From contig CM034546.1 in NCBI GenBank assembly GCA_020055645.1, positions 136,111,875 through 136,175,874 of the forward strand: a stretch of 64,000 nucleotides of DNA, written 5' to 3'. Source of the stretch: Tomocerus qinae (lineage: Eukaryota; Arthropoda; Collembola; Entomobryomorpha; Tomoceridae). Under the pieces are notes generated by a model. It saw only the letters and a program-made list of their open reading frames with translations. It had not been told where the DNA came from and searched no databases. Shown here in pieces: positions 1-12,433 of this stretch (positions are counted from its first letter, which is position 1; every line of letters starts with the position of its first letter). A program made the translations under genes and the position numbers.

Positions 1-2415
1 TCAGATAGATATAAAAATGCCTGAAATGAATATCCACTGGACGTAATAGAGTACGTAGGATCTATTATAAGTTCTTCCATGCAAGTTTTTCTATAATCTA
101 AATACACATCAGCAAGAAGTGTAACATCCAGAGTTAGATAAAGGCTACAGTAGTCTCTAAATGTTTGACATTCTGTTTCCTGCCATAATTCTTGAGCATG
201 ATTATAATCTTCATCAGTAATTGCCTCTTCCTTTAAATCATTATAAAATGCTTCCTTCGGAGGGAGGCATGTTTCTTCCCACACACTCCGACCCTTACAG
301 TATTTGTAGGGAAAAGGCTGTTTCCTTAGAAGTTTTGGTAGTAAATGTTCATATTCAGAGAATATAGATCTAGTACAGGGAAACTTTTCCAGCCCACCTT
401 TAAATAAACTTTCTACCAAGTCAGCTAATCCGCCACGAAGATGTTGAATTGAGTCGGTTATTCTTAATTTTTTATCAATTGTGATACTTATGAAGTCTTC
501 CTTTGTTTTTGCAAGAATTTCTACTCTGTCTTTATATCTTGGAGTGAGCGCGCTTATTAACATTTTAAAATCGTATCTCTTTCCACAGTGAAACATAACA
601 TACAACTGATTTTTGAATTTTATCTGCAAATTACAGTTATTACACAAAGTGCAAATATACTGGCCAGCTCTATATTTTTTCCCCAAGTAAATACAATTAA
701 CATGCGCATGATGCCTGACTTTTTTGTTTTTATCGTGATAGCGCTCTTTGCAAAATTTACATTTCACGGAATTTGCATGATCTATCAAATCCTCGTCGTT
801 CAGTTCCATTGGCTTAAAATCCCTAATCTTTTTTAAAATCTCATCTGCCTCTAAAAGTAAGTTCTCAATTAAATCTTCAATTGGAAATTCATCGTCGTAA
901 AGTCTAAACTTTTCTACCTTTTCGTCACTACATATTATGTATGCATACGAAGATGGTTGATGTTGATCTGTCCCCTTTCTATCCATTTGTACCATGAATG
1001 CTTCCAAATCGGTAAAGCAAATAAAAGGAACTGCAAATGTTGTTTTTAAGTCTCTAAACTTTATGCATCCTTCATCCTGAAAAATTATCCTGGGACTGCT
1101 TACCTTTTGACAAATGGCCTCATGCCTATTTAACGCTTCTAAATTAGGATTGCTCCCTGTTACAATCTCAATCTCCCCAGTTTCTGAATTGATTTCTGTA
1201 TTCGTAATAATATACTTATTTAGACAGAATCTACAAAGATCGTAACGACATGCTGTATTGCCGATAAATGCTGACAGATTTGTAATAAGTGCATAATGAC
1301 ATTTATCTCCCTCTTCTAGAAATAATAGATTGATATGTCTTGCTCGGGGCACATTACGTCGTTTAGTTAAAACAATCGGATAGACTACTACATTCCCTGG
1401 AGATTTTTTTCCCTTGCTTTCATTAAAGCCGTAAACATTAATAGAAATGTTATTTGCTATTTCAAATTCAGAAAAGTCTTGTATTGGTACAGGAAATTTA
1501 AGACTGGTAATGTCTACTTTAAATTCAGATCGACGAATCATGTAATTATATTTTTCAGGCTCTTCTTTTTCTGCTGTCCTACCGTCCACAGGCCACAAGT
1601 GGGCATATATGCAATAAAGAAAACAATAATCGTTTGTATTCTTTATATTTAACAACCCTCTTTTTCCTAGATCTTTTGGAGTAGGAATATAGGCTGCTCC
1701 TCTAATTGGATTATAAACGGCAAACGAAATTTGAAAGTAGAGAAATTCTTTTACTTTCCAACCGCTACCTTCTTCAGTAAACAATTCAAGAACAGCTACT
1801 TGATGCTGTAATGCTGTTTCATATAAATTGCTTATGAAGTTTGAATGTAGTAACACCATAGATGGAGATCTCAAAAAAGTATCTTTTGTAACCTCATCTC
1901 TTTCTAACCGAACGTGAGTAACAAACTCTACTCGCAAACCACGGCGGATTTGAAATATATCTGCTATAAGTCTTGTAGTCGGTTCTCGTAAATTTTCAAA
2001 AAGTACAGCCAAATCTGTCGTACCTTGTACTTGAGATGTTCTGTAGTCAGATAATCTTCCATGATGAGCGTTGCCGACAATTTCGAAAGGTCCTCCCTCC
2101 AATGCTCCTCCGACTTGGATGTTGGCAGGAGCGTCACAAGGTTGGTGAGATTGTAGGCTCAGAAATGTACCTTCACAGTTAGAACATTCATGACTGATAA
2201 ACACATGAGATCTTAATTGGATATGCCTACTGAATCGTTCATTGCAGCCTTGAACTGTACATGGAATCTAGAAAATATATTAATGTTATGCCTAATAAGA
2301 TATAGCTAAAGTAAACAGATTTCTTAATTGTCTCGTTTAAATTACTGAGTGTAATAAGTAAAAATAAAGTTACCATGCGACTATAGTTTCGGTATATCCA
2401 GCGTGGACGCGGCAT
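1..2415 (-). CDS. Protein-primed type-B DNA polymerase (DNA_pol_B_2-like), 5' part, cut by window edge
   Basis: Exon 1 is 2415-2374 (14 codons from ATG), the intron is 2373-2268 (GT..AG, phase 0), and exon 2 runs open from 2267 to the edge with no stop, giving about 769 residues. The N-terminus holds a Cys/His zinc-binding segment (CTVQGC, HECSNC, HQPC). A long central region has the stretches GAAYIPTP, NNISINVYG and RHINLL, which I recognise from the polymerase-associated proteins common in arthropod and cnidarian genomes. Next comes a CRFC cysteine cluster. The 3'-5' exonuclease motifs are in order: Exo I DxE in FTDLEAF (near residue 433), Exo II in GKRYDF (near 578) and Exo III YLTLD (near 724), followed by the conserved DVxLLADVY. 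The polymerase catalytic motifs would lie beyond the window. Such genes belong to protein-primed DNA replicons (Polinton/virus-like). No disabling change is visible in this part, so it may be intact or a recent copy. Confidence 0.85.
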
Positions 2416-2598
2416 TTTGCTAATGATTCTGAAGAGTGAAACACTCGCGTTCGAACCTGAACGCTGAATGAATTGGTTAACATGCCTTCGAAACTTGACG
2501 CCCCTCGAAGTTTTTTTGTTTACTGTACTGTAATATCTTGTATGTGTGTACTTAGTCGGTTTCTGGCAGTCAAGCAGTACTCTGTGTTGCTTTTAAAC
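2416..2598. promoter_or_regulatory. Putative bidirectional promoter between polymerase and zinc-finger gene
   Basis: Only 183 bp separate the divergent start codons at 2415 (minus) and 2599 (plus). An alternative plus-strand ATG at 2482, in frame with 2599, would shorten this to 66 bp. No clear TATA box is seen. Inference from gene layout only. Confidence 0.35.
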
Positions 2599-4405
2599 AT
2601 GGATAAGAATTATCAGTGTGCCTTGTGCGGTTGTCGATACACAAAAGCCTGTAACTTGAAAAGACATTATACTACCAAACATAGTGCTAATAAGTATTTT
2701 CTAAGACAAAACTATGTGCAAAGAAAATATGGAGTTGACGGCCCTTTAAACGATACACATCACACTCCTGCAGTTCAAAAGATTGAGACACAGCCAACTA
2801 AAGGTATGATAAAATGATTTTACGTGATTATAAAGTTTGCATTAATGTTTTATTTTGAAAACAGGGTTGTCATTCTTCGCATGTCCTTATTGTGATGTAA
2901 AAGAAAAACGTATCTTAACTTTTAAGAAGCATTTAAAGTTTCACTTTCAACCATATCAATGCTATGAATGTTCATTTGTTTCGGATGACTTGAATAAGTA
3001 CTCAAAACATTTATTCTTTGAGCATCGCCTATATAATTGCCGCATATGCGACTTTACTGCCTACAGCATTGGAGAGATTGATGATCATCTTAAAAACAAC
3101 CAGTAAGTGATTGCATGTTAGGAGATATTAATACATAACAACTAACTAATAATATGAAAACAGTGAGGGCGTCTGCCGAGAGAGATTTGAATGCCCACAC
3201 AAAACTTGCAATGAAACCTTCCCTACAAAATGGCATTTGAAGATACACAGTATTATATACCACACCGGTGTAATAGTTGTTACCGACACTTCAAAACGTA
3301 TAAAGCTACGAAAACATCGCAAAGGTAGAATATTGCTAGAAAGTATTGCTTAGTTGCCATTTAAATTAAAAATTACTTATTTAAAATATTTAGGGAAGCT
3401 TCACTACCATTGTCCGTATTGCAAATACAAAGGATTAAAGATGACTTACCTAAGAGAGCATTTGATGACACATGCAATGCCTTTTAAATGCAACATCTGC
3501 TCAAAAACTTTTAGTAAACTAGAAAAATTTTCTTTGCATGTGACCTCACATCACCAAAAATCGGTGTGCAGTAAATGTTATTCCTTTTACGGCGAAGTAA
3601 TAGAAGTTAAAGATCACCAACAACTAGTTCAGTAAGCTTTTATTATAGTATTGACTAATTTTCTTAAATCTAGTATCTATATAATTTGTATTTTTATCTA
3701 AGCCTGAACGAACAAGCTCAACTTAAATGCAATGAATGCAGTGAAGAGTTTTTTCATCAATGGGAGCTGGATATACATGAAATATTATATCACGAATTTA
3801 TAATATCTAAAGGCGATGGATTATTAAAAACCAAAATGGAAACATCAAGAAAAATGCAAGGTTATAACTCTACACCGTAAATTATGAACTTGTTATTATG
3901 ACAAATAAATTAAATACTAATGATAGGTGACAAGCTGACAAAGTGCAATTACTGCAGCTGGACAGGGACTATGTATTTTAAAAGACATATCCTTTCACAT
4001 ATAAAGCCTTACGAATGCACCGTTTGCATTTATAGAACCGATAGAATATCAAGACTTTCTCAACACACAAAGAAGGCACATAGAGAAACTCTATGCGTAA
4101 CATGCAGTGGACTTCATGATGATTGTTCTAAAAACAAGTACTTACCTACCCTAAACAGTACATACAGGAAAGTTACAAAGTTTAATTGAATCTTATATTA
4201 AATTGTTTACAGAGAGAATCTGCACTATCCTACAGCATCCTCATTTGCTTGCTCAACTTGCAAAATGGACTTTAAAAACCGTTCTGAATTTGAGCTACAT
4301 AATATTACCAAGCATAATAAAATACTTTTGCAGTGTCACATTTGTGATTATAGAACAACCTGCCCCTCAACATTAGAAAAACATAAAACAGAAAGATGCA
4401 AATAG
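2599..4405 (+). CDS. Seven-exon C2H2 zinc-finger protein made of three two-exon repeats
   Basis: Probable nuclear DNA- or RNA-binding protein of 467 residues. Exons: 2599-2803, 2865-3102, 3164-3324, 3394-3631, 3703-3860, 3927-4137 and 4213-4405 (TAG). All phases join (1,2,1,2,1,2). The introns are 61-75 nt. The donor of exon 5 (GTTATA) is weak, so the reading could instead stop at 3880. Exon 1 carries one finger (CALCG..H..H). Exons 2, 4 and 6 are homologous: each has a CxYC pair, an HxxxH with an F/KPYxC linker, and a further HxxxxC..C. Exons 3, 5 and 7 each carry another finger. The exon pairs therefore repeat three times; exons 2 and 4 are both exactly 238 nt. I chose ATG 2599 because the first finger follows directly; the in-frame ATG at 2482 would add 39 residues. 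No family member is recognised by name. Confidence 0.8.
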
Positions 4406-5880
4406 ACGTACATTTTATCGTAGATACTTACTACAACCAAATGCTTGTGCCGTATGTATGCAGCAATTAATAATATAGTTTCCTTTAGCTACATTATTTT
4501 TCTTTAGTGTAGTTTAGTTTAATTGTATTTAGTTTAGACTAGTATACTTTATTTGTATTTAGTTTAGTGGAGTTTAGTTTAATTGTATTTAGTTTAGTGT
4601 AGTTTAGTTTAATTGTATTTAGTTTGTGTTTAGTTTAGTTTAATTATGTTTATTTGAGTCTAGTGTAGTTTAATTGTATTTAGTTTTAGTTTATTTTTGT
4701 GTAGATAAGTTAATTTAGTTTACCGTAGTTTAGTTCAATTGTGTTTATTTTAGTTCAGTGTAGTTTAATTTAATTGTGCTTGGTTTAATGTAGATTAGTT
4801 AATTTAGTCTAGTGTAGTTTAGTTTAATTGTATTTAGGTTACAGTAGTTTAGTCTAATTGTATTTAGTTTACTTAGGTTAATCTTTGGTTTGATCTATTT
4901 AATTAGATGTAAATGGTTTTGTAAAAGTGCATGTAGATACTATAGAAGAATATAATAAGTATATGTACTACTAGGTACTATTTAATATCGAGTAGTGGCT
5001 GTAGTAAATAATCTTTTATAAATGGTTGTATCTTTAATGTATGTCACATAGTTCTCTGTATAATAGCATTTTAATTGTTAATATTTGCAAGTGCAAATGA
5101 ATAATAGAATTGTGAAAGACTAATAATGTGTAGGTACTATGTAGTACTTGTACGTAATTACTGGAGTGTGTTCTTAATGTAAAGTGTAAATAGGCAATGT
5201 AGAGCGATCTAAATACGTACTTACTTTAGTTGCATTGTAATTTGTATGAGTTTTTGCTGTAGTTTATAATAATAATTTGGAGCTAAATGTTTTATGTATT
5301 GGTAGTTAAAAAATTATTTCCATAGTTTGTATAGTTAATTGTTTCTATTGCCAGGAGCTAACTGTTTTAAGTATTAGTGAATTACGTGATCTACTGTTAG
5401 TAACTACCTAAATGTCTGTATTTGTAATTGTTTCTATTGCCAGTAACTTACTGTTTTAAGTGAATTTCTTTATTACGTAATGTATTGTCAGTAACTAGTT
5501 TGTGTAGTGTTTAATTCCAAAAAAACCAAAAAAATGATCTGTGAAAATGTAAATAAACCAATTCGGCCCTGTACATTCGTCTTTTATTGTTTGAACTGAA
5601 GTAGTTAGACTAAGAAGCAGAGAGATTGAATGACTAAACTGAATTACTACTAAATAAGAGTCAAGGAAAGTGAGAGTGCGAGAGAAGGAAGTAAGACAGC
5701 TAATTAGTATTCGTAATGCATTACTACTCGTCTTTACTCACCTACCTTCTGTTGTTGTATGCTACATTCAACTCTAATAATATCAATTTATCGATGCTGT
5801 TGAGCTAGCTTGTCATAAGTGAGAATAAATGATTGCAAGAAATAACTAATGGCAACAAATGTTGGAAATTATAAAAGATT
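4406..5880. repeat. Intergenic AT-rich DNA with a degenerate TTTAG-rich tandem array (about 4500-4880)
   Basis: Between about 4500 and 4880 a roughly 30-35 bp unit of the type TAGTTTAGTTTAATTGTATT recurs about ten times with substitutions and small indels. The rest to 5880 is AT-rich and shows no gene. Confidence 0.75.
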
Positions 5881-5888
5881 TTTCAATA

Positions 5889-6115
5889 GATGGTTACAAA
5901 GATGGCAACAGAAAACTTTAACTTTTTAAAATTATTCTGTCATTTAAATAAAGATGGTTACAAAGATGGCAACAGAAAACTTTAACTTTTTAAAATTATT
6001 CTGTCATTTAAATAAAGATGGTGACAAAGATGGCAACAGAAAACTTTAACTTTTTAAAATTATTCTGTCATTTAAATAAATATGGTGACAAAGATGAACA
6101 AACTTTAACTGTCTG
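5889..6115. repeat. 64-bp tandem repeat, about 3.5 copies
   Basis: Units begin at 5889, 5953, 6017 and 6081 with GATGGTTACAAAGATGGC or a close variant, giving an exact 64-bp period. The last copy is diverged and truncated. Fragments related to the 'ACTTTAACTTTTT' part continue to about 6300 beside GACGCC-rich stretches. Confidence 0.9.
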
Positions 6116-7214
6116 AATTACATAGTTTCCTTTTGGCCGACGCCACCAGTAGTGAAGCCAGCATAAAACTTTAACTTTCTAAAATATTTTTACCTACGAC
6201 GCCGGCACTAGTGACGCCGTTAAATACTTAACTTTTTGAATTACATTTCCATGACGCCTTCAGTGACGCCGGTAAATACTTTAACTTCTTAAAATATTAA
6301 ATGTATCTACCTAGAAGACGTTTTAAATACTCCAAATGGTGAAAATGTGAGTATAAAGTAGTTTGTATATTAAATGTCTTTACAGTTAAGTCTTTTATTT
6401 TATTGAGAGCAGATGCAGTTCCGTTATAGAATTGAATAATTATTAAGTTGTTGAGTGTAACATTAGTGCTTTTTTTGCCTAAACAAAAGTTAGATTCACT
6501 GTAGTAAGCTTCAGTACGGTAAATAATATTTTGTATCGTTGCTTGAGCTGTGGGTAAACAAGATGCATTTGACCACTTCCGTTATAGAGTTGACTCGTGA
6601 CATGAATAATTATTTGAGTAGGAGTGTATGTGTTTATAGTTATATACCTATTGACCGCTATATTTTCCTTATTAAGAACGTTCACCTACTGCTTGCTTTA
6701 TGCTTTGATGTGCAGCTTGAATGCCTGCAACTTGTTGAGTAGATTATTGTTTTGTTTGAATTTGAGTGTAGCGTAATCCATGCAGTGTGAAATGCTTTAA
6801 TTCGCCTAGTTATAAGATGCGTATGTTACCAGATGCATTTCCGTTAGAGACTTGGTGCGTGAGATGAATGCATTATTATAGTCTGCACACGCACAAATGT
6901 TGTTCCACTCACCTAATTATTGACTGCTCGTGCCACTACTCGAGCGGGCCAAGTATTTAATAATGCACTAATAGTACTATATAATATTATCCTACTTCCT
7001 ATACTGCCTATTGGATTTCATTCCTGCATTCCCAATTTGCCTTGACTTGGTAGATAATTCTAAAAGTTTTTATGCTACATAAAGGATTGGTGTGCAACGT
7101 AAATGGGTGGATGGAAATAAATATTATTACACAAGTTCCGCTTACTATCTATTCTCTCCCTCCTTTTTGCTCAGTACTTGACAGATTGTCGATGAGAGAG
7201 AATCAACCTACAAC
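6116..7214. other. Intergenic, no gene seen
   Basis: AT-rich sequence. Short ORFs on both strands near 6.5-6.7 kb overlap each other and have no protein-like features. From about 6100 to 6300 several GACGCC/GACGCCGG words are spaced among decayed repeat copies. Confidence 0.6.
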
Positions 7215-7939
7215 ATGAATTCACTATCCTTGTCGTACTTTAAACGGGCCGAGTAAGTTATATTACATTTTCTCTATATAACATTGTAATCAAAGTAATG
7301 CTAGCAAGATGTTTTTATTTCAGCTTCCGCTGTTGGCATTGTAACTATGATCATTTGAGTAGAATCGAATCTGACACAATGACCAAGGTAAATGGATACC
7401 AGTCATGTATTCGCTGTTATGTGCAAGAAAAGATGCGCTCGAATGCTGTGAAGAGATATGAGCTTGTTCTTGACGACTTAAGGCAGTGGTTCCCTACCGA
7501 ATCTAAGTACTGTCGTAGCAGAGAAAAATGTCTACTGAAAAAATTTCATATGATGTTGCAAAAGATGTAAAATATTATATTTTCGCCATGCGATATAAAT
7601 TATGTGGATTCTGCCTAAACCATTCTCACTATCGCAACCTTTTCATCCCAGAAACCGAAGATCCTATTTTCATGAGAAAGAGAATTCTACGATCATTGTA
7701 AGTTTTGTGCTTGTATCTCCTTTATAAATAAAAATTGTGTACTAATCTTTAAAAACTTTTATAGTTCGAATGACATGGAATCTGTTACAAAGTTTGAGCA
7801 TGTAAATGAATCTCTCGTCGGAGCTCCCGAAGGTGAAATCGAGGATGAAATCTATAAAATGCTAGAGGAGGATGCTAAGAATTTGGAATGTGGGAAATGT
7901 TTTCGCCTTGCATCCTTTCGGGAAAATAATAATAACTAA
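7215..7939 (+). CDS. Small cysteine-motif gene, possibly ZAD-like; exon structure uncertain
   Basis: ATG 7215 opens a short exon ending GA|GTAAGT (7252). The next exon starts at 7324 (TTTCAG) and joins in phase. It encodes CWHC and then CIRC spaced like a C4 zinc site, but this frame ends at 7570. A second open frame (about 7519-7697) encodes YKLCGFC and ends at TT|GTAAGT. It joins in phase to 7765-7939, which encodes an acidic segment with LECGKC and the stop TAA. An intron 7388-7518 (AAG|GTAAAT to GTAG) would link the two frames in phase 0 but would remove CIRC. Either the model has alternative exons or a frameshift is present. Two CxxC pairs about 70 residues apart resemble the ZAD layout in arthropod zinc-finger genes, but no C2H2 finger follows. 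Function unknown. Confidence 0.4.
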
Positions 7940-9780
7940 ACATTCATGTTATTTAGTTTTAATTGGCTTTAACTTGGGCTGTACTGTTCAATAGTTTTGT
8001 TGATTATAATTACTATCAATGTAATATATACAAAAACAACAAACTTTCTCAGACATTAAACTGTTCATTGCATTGCAGTAGCTAAGGCAGAGTGAGCTAA
8101 GGATGTAATATAGAGAAGACTGACATACGTTTTGGTAATCCACTAGCTCTGCATGCTAAACATTTTCTCTCTGTACCTAGTTTATCGTGCATGTCGATAC
8201 ATTACCTAGCATTTTATATAATTATCATTAAATTCTACCAATAAATCACTTAAATTGAAGTAAATATCAGTAGTTTGATAGTAAAATCAATAATTTTCTC
8301 CAGTATTATAAGAAATATCAGTAGTTTCATTAGTTTTATAAGAATTATTCACTATATATCATATACTTTTCCTACCTTTATAGGAAATATTCCACACATT
8401 TCACTAGTTATATAGGAAAGATTCACTATATATCTTATAGTTTCAGTAGTTTTATAGGAAAAATTCACTAAATATCTTATAGTTTCCTTAGTATTACAAG
8501 GAATTTTAGCTAGTTATATCGAGTTCCTCTGTCTGGAAAAATTCTCCCCTATGCGTGATTATCGAGTGCATCGGTGCATTACGGAGTATTTTATGCAAAT
8601 GTCATTAAAACATAACAAAATATTAACTTTTTCTTCCAATTTCAAGTATATTTGATGTAATATTGATAAAATTCTCTAGTTTTGTACTAAATCTTCTTTA
8701 GTTTGAGTAGTTTCAACAGAAATATTCTCTAGTTTGCCTAGTTTTGTAAGAAATATTCTGTTATTTTCCAAGTATTATACCAAATATGAGGAAGTCTAAC
8801 AAGTTATATAAGTAATATTTGTAGTAAGTAGGAAAGATTGCATGCTTCCTTCCTGAGAAAATTCTCCCCTATGCCAAGTTATCGTGTTTATCGATGTATA
8901 TCGAAGTATTTTATACAAATATCAGGAAAATGTTAGCTTTTCTATGCAATTTCATGTAAAAATTAGTAGTTTTCTTGTAAATTTTGGTAACATTCTCTGG
9001 TTTTGTAATAAATTTTCTTTAGTTCGTCTAGTTTTATTGGAATTATTCTTTAGTTTATCTAACTTTTGTTTAGTTTCACCCAATTCATTAAAATTATTTT
9101 GTATTTTCACAAGTTTTACAACAAATATTATATAGTTTTACGAGTTTTCTAGTATTGTTTCATACTTTCAATGAGATTTATAATATATATTAGGAAGTTA
9201 CATAACTTTTATCGTAAGTGTTTGTAGTTTTACTGTAAAAGTCGATGGTTGTTGGCAGTTTTGCAGTAAATATCTGTATTCGTTTGTAGTTTAACATTAA
9301 ATTTCGATGATTGTTGGATGTTTTGCAATTAATATCTGTATTTGTTTGTATTTGTAAGATGATTTTTGGCAGTTTTGCAGAAAATGTCTGGATTTGTTTG
9401 TAGTTTTAAGGTAATTGTTGGGAATTTAACAGGAAATATCTGTATTTATTTGTAGTTTTAAGACAAACATTTGTAATATTTTATAGTTTGGTTGTAATTT
9501 TAAGTAATTTCATTTAGTTTTGTACTAGATGTGAGTAAATGATTGCAGTGCATAAAAGTTTTTATAATTGTTTGCAGTACATCTTAGTAATTCTTAGCTT
9601 GTAATAAATATAATTAGTTTTTTATAGTTTTAAATTAAATGTGAGCATTTATTTGCAATTTTATTGAACATGTTCGTAAAAGTTTGTAGATTTTAGTAGG
9701 TATTTAGAAATATTTTCAGTTTTGTATTTAATATCAATTATCTTTATTCTTTATTTACTGAAATCATTTCCATCTCTTCA
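7940..9780. repeat. Long AT-rich tract of decayed tandem repeats
   Basis: A conserved block (ATTCTCCCCTATGC, then a TATCG..TATCGxTG stretch and GTATTTTATxCAAAT) recurs near 8535 and 8856. A more diverged copy lies near 8175, so a higher-order unit of about 320-370 bp is repeated. Between the blocks are short degenerate units of the type TAGTTTTATAGGAAATATTCAC. From about 9240 to 9480 a different unit of about 60 bp (GTTGGCAGTTTTGCAGTAAATATCTGTATT) repeats four times. No gene is seen. Confidence 0.65.
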
Positions 9781-10679
9781 AATAGATTAGAGATTTTATT
9801 GCATTGACGACGCTAAATGAATTCGATGAGTATTTTATTACGCATTTCCATCGTATATTTATTAATGCTTTGTTTCAAATATTATTAAGGTTACAATATC
9901 ATGCAATGCATGTTTGGCTGGCTGTATGTTGTAGAGACTGACACGTGCCAGGCACCGGATGTAGGGGAGAGAAAACGTTTGCACCTGGCATAATAACGTC
10001 ACAAGGTTCGAGTTGGCTAATATATACTTTATTTTATAATATAATTTGAAATATACTTGATAGGTGTCAAGCTGTTATTAGTATTTATATATTCTATTTC
10101 GATAAATATGGTGAGATATAACATTATAGCTACAGTGTGACGATATTATTATAGTGATATTAGTTTTGAGATGATGCAATAATGAAAGTAATTGAGTAAG
10201 CCAGAATAGTATTACCTGAGTGCGATGCAGTGAAGAGTTGGCAGGCGGAGCGTTCAGCAGAAGGGTTGGTAGGTTGAGCGAGTTGTAGTGGAGGGTTGCC
10301 GTGCTGCATTAAGGAATACGCCAGTGTTGAATTACACGTCGGAGAGCGAACAAATACTTGCTAGCACTCTCTGCTATAGTTTATTTTAGCCCCACTTTGT
10401 ATTTTGTTACAAAATTTTCATAAAATTTTCTAAAATAACTCCTTATTCAAATTTAATAACTATATAAATAGGTAACGTTGCTTTAGGTTTACGATTAATT
10501 TATTAACTTTTTAATATAAACCCCAAAATTTGATATAAAACTCAAAATTAGATTTTTAATAGCAGTAACTATAGTGCATGTGTAGAGTATATATAAACTA
10601 TATAATAATCCACGTACAATATATAGCCGTAACGACAGTTGTATGTTTGCAGCTTGTAGATATTGTAACAAGTGTTGCT
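9781..10679. other. Intergenic, no gene seen
   Basis: AT-rich except a slightly GC-richer patch at about 10230-10380. No ORF with protein-like features on either strand. Confidence 0.5.
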
Positions 10680-10876
10680 GATATCCTATTTATAGATATA
10701 AAATAGTAAAATGCATTGTTGATATGCAAGTTATAGATATAAAATAGCAAAAGTATTGTAGATATGCAAGTTATAGATATATAACAGTTGAAAGTATTGT
10801 AGATATGCAAGTTATAAATATAAAATAGTAAAAAGTATTGAAGATATGCAAGTTATAGATATAAAATTCTATTGTA
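10680..10876. repeat. 40-41 bp tandem repeat, about 4.5 copies
   Basis: Copies of GATATGCAAGTTATAGATAT begin at 10721, 10761, 10802 and 10843, with a partial copy before them. The minus-strand ORF across this array is a by-product of the repeat. Confidence 0.9.
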
Positions 10877-11037
10877 TAAGGAATATTGTAGGTAGAAAAG
10901 TTACTTACTTTTATGTGGAGCAGCTAGGGAAATTTATACGGGACAAGTATGAACTGAATCTAGTAGGGGAGAGTGTGCAAAAAGTGAGAGGCGGAGCTTA
11001 AAACCGGTTCCAGCCAATCAGCGAGTAGTAGGTGTTC

Positions 11038-11110
11038 CGATATACTACTTAAGCTGATGCAAGTCCACCAGAGCTCAGTCGAGAGCGAACCTTCACCGAG
11101 TGAAGACCTC
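11038..11110 (+). promoter_or_regulatory. Candidate arthropod core promoter (TATA-like, Inr, DPE)
   Basis: An arthropod-type initiator TCAGTC lies at 11075-11080. A TATA-like GATATACTACT lies about 35 bp upstream (from about 11039). AGACC, which fits the DPE consensus RGWYV, lies at exactly +28 from the initiator A (11104-11108). The patch is GC-richer than its surroundings. No ORF follows, so any transcript would be noncoding or a distant 5' exon. Inference from motif spacing. Confidence 0.35.
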
Positions 11111-12127
11111 CGTTCACGCTCGTCCGAAGCAGGATGGGGGAATCCGAATATGTATATAGCAGCCTATTACGCTCTATAAGAGCATGATTGTTATATAGAA
11201 ATGGCTAAATGATGACCGCTTTGCTTATAATATGGCTTATATGCTTATATTATTATAGGTTAGGTTAGGTTAAGGCAAGGAGGGCCGGCCCCGGCCGGCC
11301 TTCCGCTTAAAAAAACTGGAATAGGGGGAGTCCTTTGGAGCAGTTTTTGAAAACTTGTTAATCCCCTTCGCTACTCATAAATATCATATGATAATAGTAT
11401 ACATATAATATTTATAATATATTATGTTATTATTATATTTACATATATCATAGTCATTTATTACCAGGATATCTGCGTGCATGCGGTTGCTGTATTTAAT
11501 AGAGGTTTCTCACAATTTCTTGCTTTAGTCGGAATGTTAAGGAAAGACATAAGTTTACAGTGTGCTATATTTAGAGGAAAATATTGAAGTATAGCTATAG
11601 ATTATATCTATAGGGAAGTGACAGGTGTATCACTTGCTTTTTTGCTTAGAAAGGTCATTGCTGTGGTTGTGGTTAACAAGTTTAGCATTGAGTTAGCTAT
11701 TAGTGTCACTTAACGCATAACTTCCTAACATAACATTAATTTCAATATTATTACCCAAAACGCCCTTCTTTCTTACAAGTTACAATATAATGGTATAATA
11801 ATGGCATTCATAAGTTAATGTCAGATATGTAAGTAAATATGTACTATTATACTTAGCTTTATTAATAAAAATGCAAAATGCAACTGCTCGATGCTCGTTA
11901 TATTGGAAACTCACTCTTCATATTTATTGTGTTTTTAGTATTCACCTGATCATGCATGCCCAGGATAGAAGATGTAATTTTTAATGCACGTTGTATTTAT
12001 TATAATTAGTTTTCGTATGATTGTTTTATGATTTAAGCATGGGATTTTCATCATTCAATTTATTAAATAAAATGATAAGTAATGATAAGGCATTAAATAG
12101 CCATTTCCACAAACTTAACAAGTCAAA
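11111..12127. other. Intergenic, short TTAGG run and GC palindrome
   Basis: AGGTTAGGTTAGGTTA near 11258 is a short run of the arthropod telomere word, too short to be a telomere. A GGCCGGCCCCGGCCGGCC palindrome follows at about 11283-11300. The rest is AT-rich without a gene. Confidence 0.5.
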
Positions 12128-12433
12128 TTATCCTAAATATTTAGGTTTTGAATTTCGAGTTCGACTTTTGCATTTCCCAAATCGACTTACTCCATAAGGA
12201 CATGATGATCTAACATTACCAAATTGGCCATAACTACCACCAGAAAATTCGTCATTATCAGTTGAGGGGCGTGATTTCAATTGTTCTTGATTCCAGCCTG
12301 AAATTCTTGATGACCGTTTTTCAATAAAATGATTCCTTGGAGAGTTTTCTGTGGGACGACTTCTTACTAGGACACAGCAATATGCAGTCAGGATAATTGC
12401 CAATGCGATGATATAGTCCTTAAGGATCCGCAT
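12128..12433 (-). CDS. Small secreted peptide precursor (candidate neuropeptide-like)
   Basis: 101 residues from ATG 12433 to TAA 12128, single exon. Residues 1-25 form a signal peptide (basic MRILKDY, then a hydrophobic IIALAIILTAYCCVL core). A dibasic EKR near residue 40 is a plausible processing site. The mature part holds just two cysteines, in CPYGVSRFGKC, which could close one disulfide ring. The chain ends PKYLG-stop; a C-terminal Gly is a typical amidation donor. I cannot assign it to a known peptide family. Alternatives are a small antimicrobial or structural secreted peptide. An upstream non-coding exon is possible. Confidence 0.55.
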   Translation of the reverse strand: MRILKDYIIALAIILTAYCCVLVRSRPTENSPRNHFIEKRSSRISGWNQEQLKSRPSTDNDEFSGGSYGQFGNVRSSCPYGVSRFGKCKSRTRNSKPKYLG